This document shows positions 56,397 to 64,000 of a DNA stretch of 64,000 bases, one piece after another. This stretch comes from Pisaster brevispinus. Its lineage: Eukaryota; Echinodermata; Asteroidea; Forcipulatida; Asteriidae. The stretch covers positions 22,066,500 to 22,130,499 of the forward strand of contig JAMKCF010000008.1 of NCBI GenBank assembly GCA_023634235.1, read 5' to 3'. A program made the position numbers and the translations under genes. The stretch's first letter is position 1; each line of letters opens with the position of its first letter. The notes under the pieces are model-generated. The model was given only the letters and a program-made list of their open reading frames with translations, ran no database searches and was not told the DNA's origin.

Positions 56397-57249
56397 CTAC
56401 GCTGAAATTTGAAAAGTTCAGAGATAATCGGTTTTAAAACTCAAGGCTTTTGTCTTGAACCCATACCTACAGGATTTCCCATAGAACACACAAACGCTGT
56501 TAGCGCCTAACTACGAGAAAACCTGTGTCTTTCTTTGTACTCAACTACTAGTAATATAAGATGGTAAAGATGACAAAATTAGATATCACCTTCAAAAGAC
56601 TGCTGTGCTCTCTCCAACAGTAATCAGTTTCTTTGGATATGTTTATTTGCAATGCAGCAATAACTGCTACTTTAAATAATATGACAACATTACCCTGAGC
56701 AAATGAAAGGCTTATTTCACACGATAAATTTAATTTCACATAGTTATCATCACAATGATCTATAGTGATACCAGAGGCCCATCATTAGATAAGACGCAGT
56801 GATTTTTGTTGCACATTTGAAAGTCATATAAGTGAACAATTAGGTACCAGGCGTAGCAACCTTTACTATGGCATTTAGGCTGATAAACTATTTCTGCTCA
56901 GCAATTTTATACTGCGCGCATAACATTTTGTGTTTAATGAAATTAGGCTAAAGGTCCAATCTCATGTACAGCTGCTTACCTCAAAACTACGCTAAACCTT
57001 AAAAACTACAATTTATAACTACACACTGCGTTATTTTAAATAATGTGACAACATTACCATGTGCAAATGAAAGGCTCATTTTAGAGGATGAATTTAATTT
57101 CACACAGTGATCATCACAATGATCTATAGTGATACCAGATAAGACACACCATTAGAAAAGACGCAGTGATTTTGTTGCACCTGTGGAAGTCAGATAAGCC
57201 GCGTCAAGTATGAAGGAAAATAAGGTAATTTTACTGCCTACACTGAGAT

Positions 57250-57444
57250 TTAACACCCATTTCTCAACAAACATGGAGAGTCAGGTATCCATGGCAACAC
57301 CGTATAATAAGCTGAGTATCCTGGAAAGGAGTTTGATTCATCAGAGACAAACTCCAGCAGGACTTCCCTCCAGATGGTTGACCGGTCGATTGGGCCAAGC
57401 TGGCTGCACAGGTTGATGTTCTGGCCTGTCCTCAAATCACGCAG
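57250..57444 (-). CDS. CUB domain, second-half exon (upper copy)
   Basis: From acceptor CATTTACAG the frame reads LRDLRTGQNINLCSQLGPID then RSTIWREVLLEFVSDESNSF and PGYSAYYTVLPW, with a stop at 57,250. This is a CUB second half. Its first half lies just upstream at 57,719-57,870. Conservation of bases past YYTV in both copies reflects recent duplication rather than coding. Confidence 0.7.
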   Translation of the reverse strand: MRDLRTGQNINLCSQLGPIDRSTIWREVLLEFVSDESNSFPGYSAYYTVLPWIPDSPCLLRNGC

Positions 57445-57718
57445 CTGTAAATGACACAATCAAATCAAGAATTGTCAAAAATACATCTGAAGATCTTTCA
57501 AACAGTTTTCTTCAAGAAGTGGGAAACAATGTAAACATTATTATTTAAGATCATTTCAGCATTGTAAGATTGTCTCTAGAACAAATTGATTGAAAATTGC
57601 TTATGTGAACAAAAAAGTGTGGGCAGGTTATAAAGAATTGTTCTCTCAGCCAATCAAATTCAATGGGAAATATTTGAAACATATTTCACAAGTTGTTTAA
57701 ATCTTAAGGAGAAAGATT

Positions 57719-57870
57719 CTGATCTTGAGGTAGTCAGATGTGCAGCTTCCCGCCAAGTTTTTCCAACTTGAACTCACTGAAAACAATCTGAACCCTGACG
57801 TCTAATTGCGAGTGTTTCAGCCACTGACACTTGGCATCTGGTGGATAGTCCAATGAAAGTTGACAGACAG
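57719..57870 (-). pseudogene. CUB first-half exon with one frameshift, abutting the CTR9 stop
   Basis: The frame reads QLSLDYPPDAKCQWLKHSQL then DVRVQIVFSEFKLEKLGG. After a single shift it reads SCTSDYLKIRI. The YP.DA.C.W....V.I.FSEF.LE and C-x2-DYL.I motifs are CUB. It begins about 10 bp past the CTR9-like TGA at 57,880 with no acceptor visible, so the exon is truncated by the junction. Confidence 0.7.
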
Positions 57871-57879
57871 GAGGTCTCC

Positions 57880-58252
57880 TCAGTCAGCGACCCCTTCATT
57901 ACCAGACGCCGCTCCGTCCAACCCTGCTTCTTCCCCGCCGGACCCCTCTCCTTCCGATGCTGCCTCCTCGTTTCCTGATCCAGCATCTGATATCTGACCC
58001 TCACTGCCTGACCTCTGTGCTTTGCTACCTGACCTCTGACCCTCACCCCCTGATTCCTCATCACTGTCTGACTGAAGTGCCTTGCTACGAGGTTTACTCT
58101 CCCCCTCGGACTCAGACCCAGAAGCTTGATCTTGACCTTTGGATCTTGACTTCCTTTCATTGGAGTCGCTGGAGTCCGAGGCGATACGGCGGATGCGACC
58201 ACAACTCTTAGACGGTGACGGTTTCTGACTACCGGACATTTCCTCATTGTCA
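57880..58252 (-). pseudogene. ctr9: CTR9-like terminal exon, acidic Ser-rich tail (open)
   Basis: From acceptor TTTATTTTAG the frame reads DNEEMSGSQKPSPSKSCGRI then RRIASDSSDSNERKSRSKGQ, continues with repeated GSESEGES and RSGSEGQ words, and ends EEAGLDGAASGNEGVAD with TGA at 57,880. Long Ser/Glu/Asp/Gly-rich tails close CTR9 in animals. The neighbouring exons (KFKSKAIVSSSES, EKTQNILVV) make CTR9 the likely source rather than another SR/acidic protein. It is oriented like the TPR exons but lies upstream of them. Confidence 0.7.
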
Positions 58253-58708
58253 CTAAAATAAAAAGGAAATAAAATAACGAATGCCATCATTTAAGAGGAT
58301 GTAATTTTGTAAAACTTCATAAATCTTAATGCTTTGTTTTGAAGAATATCAATTTTTCTAAGCAGAATGACATCAAGCCATAAATTACTTGGTCTGGTGT
58401 CCTAATGATGTGTTTTGTCATTAGTGAGTTGTGATTGAAAAACACAAGTTTTCCTTTTGAAATACAACAAACGGAACATACAAACTGCCATTTTGTAGAG
58501 TAAAAAAACTTTGGTTCTAGAAAACAGAAGACTGTGTTCTGTTTACACAAAACCCACACAAATTCAAGGAATATTTCTGCGAATCACTGTAGTCTACTTT
58601 TAAAATACTTTTCCAACCACATTCATTTCAAAACAAATGTTTTTTACATCCTAGAGCGCCCAATGTGTCCCTTTGATAGAAAGAGATAGACAAAAACTGA
58701 AATGAACT

Positions 58709-58896
58709 GGTCTGATCAATCTGAAGTCTCTCTCCCTCTGAGTCCGACTCACTAGAAGACACGATAGCCTTGGACTTAAACTTGCCAGGCTTCTCCTCTT
58801 CATTCCGGGATTCTCGGATCACTTTGCGGCTGCGAGATGCTCTGCTCTCGCTGGACTTGCGCTCCTTGCGCTTGTGCAGGGCCGATTCCTCACCGT
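58709..58896 (-). pseudogene. ctr9: CTR9-like C-terminal exon (KSKAIVSSSES motif)
   Basis: The frame reads DGEESALHKRKERKSSESRA then SRSRKVIRESRNEEEKPGKF and KSKAIVSSSESDSEGERLQI D. CTR9 has a [24 protein letters not shown]-like stretch (family knowledge). The upstream AG is weak (ACATGAG) and no GT donor is seen after LQIDQT, so splice sites look decayed. Confidence 0.7.
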
Positions 58897-59236
58897 CTCA
58901 TGTCTTACGAGATTTGGTTTAATGAGAAGATAAAGTAAATAGTTCATTTGTGTTAAGGAGACACTCTTCAAAATCATTTTATACCTGAAAATTCTTCTTT
59001 GGACTTTTGCTTTCTTACTTTCATGATCAGTTTTGACATGAGGTTGGAGACACTTCCACCCCCCCTATTTTCATAAGAATCTTATCTACTGGAAAATAAC
59101 CAAATCAACAAACCTACTAGAGTCCTTAAAACTTTTGCCCTGACTCAGTTTTTGAAAATTTCTCGTGTTCTAATGGTCATAGCTGAAAACATTTGTTTAC
59201 AAATTTTACAAGTTTCTTTGTTAGTTTATTTCTAAC

Positions 59237-59359
59237 CTTCTTTTCTTGGCCTTATTTTCACGTTTCTCATCGCCGTCTCCTTCTTCGTCACTTCGCTGCT
59301 TCTTTTGCTTCTTTTGGGGTTTGGCTTCTCCCGTGTCCATCTCACTGTCACTGCCCTCG
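59237..59359 (-). pseudogene. ctr9: CTR9-like C-terminal exon (Lys/acidic)
   Basis: The 41 codons read EGSDSEMDTGEAKPQKKQKK then QRSDEEGDGDEKRENKAKKR and R, with acceptor ATATATAG and donor GTTAGAAA (non-optimal). The composition fits the Lys-rich acidic linker of CTR9 between the GGGGGRR and KSKAI parts. The assignment depends on its position between the two clearer exons. Confidence 0.6.
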
Positions 59360-59379
59360 CTATATATCTCGCCGTTGGA

Positions 59380-59530
59380 TTTTTATCATGAATAATTCAA
59401 CCTCATGAGTATTAATGCCTCATGATTATCCATAGATTCATTCATGATTATTCATAGACTCAACCATGATTATCCATAGAATCATCCATGATTATTCATT
59501 ACACTGTTTCATATGATCCAGAGAACCTTT
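59380..59530. repeat. irregular ~30-bp repeat (TCATGATTATCCATAGA)
   Basis: CATGATTATCCATAGATTCA, CATGATTATTCATAGACTCA, CATGATTATCCATAGAATCA and CATGATTATTCATTACA follow each other at ~30-bp spacing in the intron. Confidence 0.75.
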
Positions 59531-59784
59531 CAAATGAATCATTTTGCTATTTCAATCGTAACTAATTCAGCCTCATAAATATTTTTGTCATAGTTACTCA
59601 TACAAATTTAATAATCTTACATTAAACTGTTGTGTTATGTATTCTCTATATACCTCAGAATAAACAATTTATCCGGTTTACACAGAAATAAAGGACTAAT
59701 CTAGGTCAAAAGTAATCATGAATAAATAAAGAAATTCCTATGAGCATTCGTTTTACAAATAATTGAAATCAAATTTGTCCAACT

Positions 59785-59916
59785 TTTCCACGCCTACCAC
59801 CACCTCCTTTGCGGACTGGTTTGGGTTCAGTAACCACAAGGATGTTTTGGGTTTTCTCGAGCTCTCTTCTCCATCTACTCTTTACTTCGCTGTTCCACTT
59901 TTTGTTGACGGGCCAT
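59785..59916 (-). pseudogene. ctr9: CTR9-like exon with EKTQNILVV..GGGGRR, frameshifted
   Basis: From the acceptor CGATTCCAG one frame reads MARQQKVEQRSKE then a stop. The next frame reads RELEKTQNILVVTEPKPVRK then GGGGRRGKVG. CTR9 has VEKTKNILMFTGE..KKRGGGGGRR at the end of its coiled coil. One indel separates the frames, and the donor region is degenerate. No earlier coiled-coil exon was found before the retrotransposon at 60.6 kb. Confidence 0.75.
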
Positions 59917-59929
59917 CTGGAATCGAGTA

Positions 59930-60560
59930 ATACAAACTACACAAGAAAATGGCATTTATCAAAACAAGCAAAACTGTACAAAGTACAAAACAGTGCTACC
60001 AAAAGAGGTTAATCGTTAAAGACCAGCTCAAACAAAAAACAGATACAACTCATCTTTGCTGAAATTCATTTAAAATGTTTCCAATCAATAAGGAAATTGA
60101 GTTCACTTGAGATTTAAGATTTTAAATGTAAAAAAAAAACACAATAATTTTTGAACACCCTTGTTCTGTGCTTTACTTCAGAAAGATTTGTGAAAAGCTC
60201 TGTTACATCATCACTCCTATTGCGTCATATAAGGACGCTCCATTTTGTATAGCTGCTTTGTTGCAACATGGAGGTATAACAACGCAACATCCCACACATG
60301 ACGTCAAGGAGTTGTTATTTTGACGCATGCCATCAGTGGTAGAGGTATAGCTAGTTTTTCAAAACCTTGAGATTGGGGCGTAATATTTTGATCAAAAAAT
60401 ATGAAAATTCAGAAGAGTAACGGTATTTTTAAAATTACAATTAAATTATAAACAAACACATTATAAACACATTTTAATAGCATTACCGTTAAGAATTACT
60501 TGCTCGAGTAGCTGTTTAATAATATTAGAACAAAAACAGAATAGTTCATTCGCAGTTTGC
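59930..60560. other. non-coding, no gene recognised
   Basis: AT-rich sequence between the CTR9-like exon and the retrotransposon. No 5' part of the retrotransposon (zinc finger or Myb region) is recognised here, so the element is 5' truncated. Confidence 0.45.
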
Positions 60561-60565
60561 ATGAG

Positions 60566-62639
60566 CGAATGGCCCTACAACTGCAAGACTGTCTAGGACA
60601 TGGTAAGGTCCCATGTTGGATGACTGAGGCAAGAACGGTTCTGATCATGAAGGACATCAAGAAAGGTGCATTAACATTGCTCGTAACTATAGACCAATCA
60701 CGTGCTTACCTGTGATGTATAAACTCTTGACCAGTATGATTGCAGAAGACCTCTATCGTCATATGGATGACCAGCAGTTGTTTCCAGAGAAGCAGAAAGG
60801 CTGAAAGAAGCGGTCCAGAGGTACGAAGGATCAACTTATCAACGATAAGGCTGTACTGAAGGACTGCAGGAGCAGAAAGACGAACTTGGCAATGGCGTGG
60901 ATCGATTACAAGAAGGCGTATGACATGGTATCGCACACGTGGATAATGGAATGCCTGGATATGGTTGGACTGGCTGATGCAGTAAAGCGTCTTCTAAGTG
61001 AGAGCATGAAGACATGGCGAACTAATCTGTTGGCCAAAAATTGCTAGTCTGGGCAAGGTATGCATAAGAAGAGGGATTTTCCAAGGTGACTCTCTGTCTC
61101 CGCTCCTGTTTGTTCTGGCATTGATGCCCCTGTCGATGATTCTGAGGAAGGTGAGTGCAGGTTATGAAATGAAGAAGGACGGATGTAAGATCAACCATCT
61201 GCTTTTTATGGACGATTTGCAAAGAATAAGTGGAGATCGATTCTTTGGTACAGACTGTCAGGATTTTCAGCGATGACATCGGGATGCAGTTTGGCCCGGA
61301 GAAATGTGCTTCAATGACCATGAAGAGGGGAAAGAGGGTACACTCCGACGGTATTGTTCTGCCAGATGGTGCACAGATGAGGGCTTTGGGTGAGGAAGAG
61401 AGTTACCGGTATCTTGGTGTACTTGAATCGAACCATGTCCTTCACGAGGAATCAAAGGTGAGGTTGAGGACAGAGTACATCAGACAGGTAAAGAAATGTT
61501 TGAAGTCAAAACTGAACAGGGGGAACATGGTTAAGGCAAATAACACATGGGCCGTGTCTTTGATGAGGTATAGTGCGGGTATTGTCGAGTGGACTAAGGA
61601 AGATCTAGATGTCATGGACAGGAGAATGAGAAAACTGATGACCATGAATGGTATGCTCCATCCGCGGGCGAATGTGAGCAGACTTTATCTTCCGAGGTCA
61701 GAGGGCGATAGGGGGTTGCTAAGTGTGGCAGACAGTGTCAACATCGAGCGCAGGAGCTTACATTGTCATATTAGGAGGACTGAGGAGAACTTGTTGAAAG
61801 TTGCGCAGAAGTACACGAAGGCAGGCGAAGTTGGGCCGAAGGAGTACAAGAGGCAAAGGAAAGAGGAAAGACATCAAGATTGGCGGAACAAACCACTTCA
61901 TGGCCGGTTCTTGAGATGCACTGAAGGCGTTGCCAGCAACAAGTCCTGGAATTGGTTAAAGAGCGTAGAACTTAAGAAGGAAACAGAGGGCTTGATTACT
62001 GCGGCACAAGACCAGTCTCTAAGGACAAATGTAATGAAGGCAAGGATAGAGAAAGCAAACGTCTCTCCTATGTGCAGAATGTGTAATAAGGCAGAGGAGA
62101 CTGTATTTCATATTGTCAGTGAATGTAGTATGATGGCCAAGACGGAGTACAAAGGAAGACACGACAATTTGGCCAAATTGATTCACTGGGATCTGTGTAA
62201 AATTAATGGTGTCCAAGTGACTGCAAAATGGCACGAGCATGTTCCGGATAAAGTTGTAGAGACCGACCAGGTCAAGATCCTCTGGGACTTTAACATTCAG
62301 ACTGATCATGTTATAGAACATAGGCGTCCGGATGTTGAAGTCTTAGATAAGACGAAGAAGATGTGTCATCTTATTGACATAGCTGTGCCGGGTGATATAG
62401 GGGTCGCTAAGAAGGAGACACAAAAGATCCAAAAGTACAAAGACCTGGCCAGGGAATTTCGTAAGATTTGGCAGGTGAAGGTGAAAGTAGTCCCTGTGGT
62501 GGTTGGAGCACTTGGCACCATTCCGAAAGCACTATGGAAACATCTAGAGGAAATAGGGACAAGTGTGAGGGTAGATCTATTACAGAAGGCGACACTTTTG
62601 GGAACAGCGAGGATTCTCAGAAAGACCCTTGAGATCTAA
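60566..62639 (+). mobile_element. non-LTR retrotransposon with RT, CCHC knuckle and restriction-like endonuclease (R2/R4/NeSL type), 5' damaged
   Basis: Pieces in order: RT start (RNYRPITCLPVMYKLLTSMI), a TGA in [17 protein letters not shown], motif A ([17 protein letters not shown]), motif B (RGIFQGDSLSPLLFVLAL) and motif C (LLFMDDL at about 61,203). A small deletion shifts the frame before IDSLVQTVRIFSDDIG. From 61,230 to 62,639 the frame is open for 469 codons: thumb region (INTWAV-like NNTWAVSLMRYSAGIVEWTK), CRMC..FHIVSEC (C-x2-C-x8-H-x4-C) and RPDVEVLDKTKKMCHLIDIA, which fits the PD-(D/E)xK restriction-like endonuclease. At least one stop and three frame changes kill the 5' half. It reverse-transcribes its own RNA at a nicked target in intact relatives. 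Confidence 0.85.
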
Positions 62640-62930
62640 GGCTACGGGACGTAGCCTGACTCGAGGAGTTACCGGCACAAAGGAAAATGTGATCTTTCTT
62701 TTGCATGCTGTAATAGAATGAAATAATACTAGTCATAACTAGAGATAGTGATTGTTATTAACAATCACATAGCTGTTCCGTTCTGTTGACCTACAGAAGT
62801 TCTATTGCAGCCCAAGACATGAACTGATCCTTTATTTCGTTTATATGGTGTAATCTTGTTTGAAATGAATGCTTATTATCAAGAGTGATCATCCCATTGT
62901 ATATAGTTTAACAAGTTCGAATCTTGTTTA
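62640..62930 (+). other. probable 3' UTR/flank of the retrotransposon
   Basis: Non-coding sequence after the TAA, with a TAGTGATTGTTATTAACAAT hairpin near 62,745. No poly-A tail or target duplication is identified, so the element's 3' end is not fixed. Confidence 0.35.
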
Positions 62931-62934
62931 AGAC

Positions 62935-63310
62935 CGGAAGTAAAGGTTAACATGGGGTCACGGTAACTCAAGTTCAATCTCCTATGCTCAAGGGCTTTTT
63001 AACTGAAAAGAAAATGAAAATCGGGTGTTTAGTTCTTGAGATATGGACCCACTTCCGGTTGACCCCAAAGTAAAGGTCAACACGGGGTCACGATTTCCCA
63101 AGGCTTATATCCAATGCCCAAAGAGTCTATAATTGAAAAAAGTTTGAAAATCGGTTGTGTAGTTCTTTAGATATAGTCCCACTTCCGGTTGACCCCAAAG
63201 TAAAAGTCAACATGGGGTCACGATTTCCCAAGGTTAATACCAATGCCCAAAGAGTATAGAACTGAAAAAAGTTTGAAAATCTGTTGTGTAGTTCTTGAGA
63301 TATGGTGCTG
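62935..63310 (+). repeat. 130-bp tandem repeat, three units
   Basis: ACTTCCGGTTGACCCCAAAG occurs at 63,051 and 63,181. The preceding unit starts at about 62,935 with CCGGAAGTAAAGGTTAAC. Each unit holds GGGGTCACG, CAATGCCCAAAGAG-like, TGAAAATCGG and AGTTCTTGAGATATGG. A last partial echo (GGGATCGGATGTTTAATTCT then TGAGATATG) is at 63,947-63,975. Confidence 0.85.
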
Positions 63311-63319
63311 CTAAGATTA

Positions 63320-64000
63320 ACTAGCTAAATATTCAAATGAATCAATTAAGAATTTTTATAAACATTTACATTAAATTAGAGTTAAGCTTATGTTCTAAAT
63401 CGTCGAGCGCCCCGGGCAACAGAATCACGACGTACATGTACACATATCCATGCACAAGCCACCGTTTCAATACGCTATAGATTGATCTTTTTGTATACAT
63501 AATGTGCAGCGACTGGTACCCAGAAGTCGGCTATTTCGTTACGGCATTTCGCGTGCATTTTTCTCTGTGTCGCAGGGCATCCTGACTACATTTTTATGAA
63601 CGGAACCTTGTCTCCAAGACTCAATAATATGGCTAGCCATTGGTGTCCGATTTGTCACTGAATCGTTATTTATCGTGGAAATTTTTCTACTTTGATTAGT
63701 TTTAATGACTCTTATTAAAAGCAATTAACTTTTCAAAACAGTTTATACAATTTAGGAAACTTATTCGTAATTTTAATTGAAAATATCGTGTTTTTGACTG
63801 TCAAAACATTTGCACTTTCAGCGCCTTGTGTTTTGTACACAGAACAAATACGCGCCAACAAATGACGTCATGATGACATGACGGAGAATGTTAGGCCAGA
63901 ATGAACATCTACAATACAAGACAAGTCCATAACCGAAAAAAAAATTGGGATCGGATGTTTAATTCTTGAGATATGATTCGAACAATATTGCCTAATTAAA
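63320..64000. other. no gene recognised
   Basis: AT-rich sequence with a short minus ORF (63,539-63,724) that has no family signature, and the partial echo of the 130-bp repeat at the end. Confidence 0.4.

Noticed and set aside
57774..58253. 159-codon minus ORF overlapping the CTR9 tail
   Set aside because: It is a shifted frame of the Ser/Glu-rich exon 57,880-58,252, with a less typical composition and no splice continuity.

Overview
This is eukaryotic nuclear DNA: AT-rich, with short exons bounded by GT/AG sites, long introns, satellites, MITEs, tRNA-derived SINEs, Penelope-like sequences and a non-LTR retrotransposon. The abundance of elements starting GGCCCAATTTCATAGAGCTGC, the tRNA-headed SINEs and a CUB multi-exon gene suggest a marine deuterostome invertebrate, most likely an echinoderm; this is inference from repeat character and protein similarity, not proof. 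No bacterial operon, CRISPR array or functional RNA gene is seen.

Layout. 0-15 kb is almost entirely repeats: nested MITEs, a tRNA-like SINE head (2.8 kb), and a 4.7-kb satellite (4.97-9.68 kb) of ~187-bp monomers centred on a perfect palindrome. Two unidentified exon-like pieces lie at 10.0 and 11.9 kb (minus). 16-33.7 kb holds, on the minus strand and in correct 5' to 3' order, eleven exons related to CTR9, the TPR scaffold of the Paf1 transcription elongation complex. Several carry in-frame stops and frameshifts, so this copy is a decaying pseudogene. It is further broken up by two tandem segmental duplications (2,373 bp and ~3.4 kb), and one duplicate carries a private ~1.2-kb TIR element with a 5-bp target-site duplication.

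33.7-40 kb has an intronless chromo-barrel-like coding relic split by a 345-bp MITE, a candidate THAP-domain first exon, and a SINE with a tRNA-Leu(CAA) head. 40.5-42.4 and 52.3-53.8 kb are Penelope-like fragments (GIY-YIG tail and palindromic terminal repeats). 42-49 and 53.4-57.9 kb are two related blocks of a minus-strand CUB-domain gene; introns as well as exons are repeated. A 2-kb block-structured 12-bp minisatellite (45.1-47.1 kb) interrupts the lower block.

57.9-59.9 kb holds acidic Ser-rich C-terminal exons of a CTR9-like gene, again minus strand but lying upstream of the TPR exons, which is the wrong order for a single gene. Either two CTR9 relics lie here or one was rearranged; the CUB block begins within about 10 bp of the CTR9 stop codon. 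60.6-62.6 kb is a plus-strand retrotransposon with reverse transcriptase, CCHC knuckle and restriction-like endonuclease (R2/R4/NeSL-type), with 5' lesions but an intact 469-residue 3' ORF. The last kilobase holds a 130-bp tandem repeat.

Overall the window looks like a gene-poor, transposon-rich region in which fragments of two genes (CTR9 and a secreted CUB protein) have been duplicated and shuffled. All exon boundaries were read by eye and none has transcript support.
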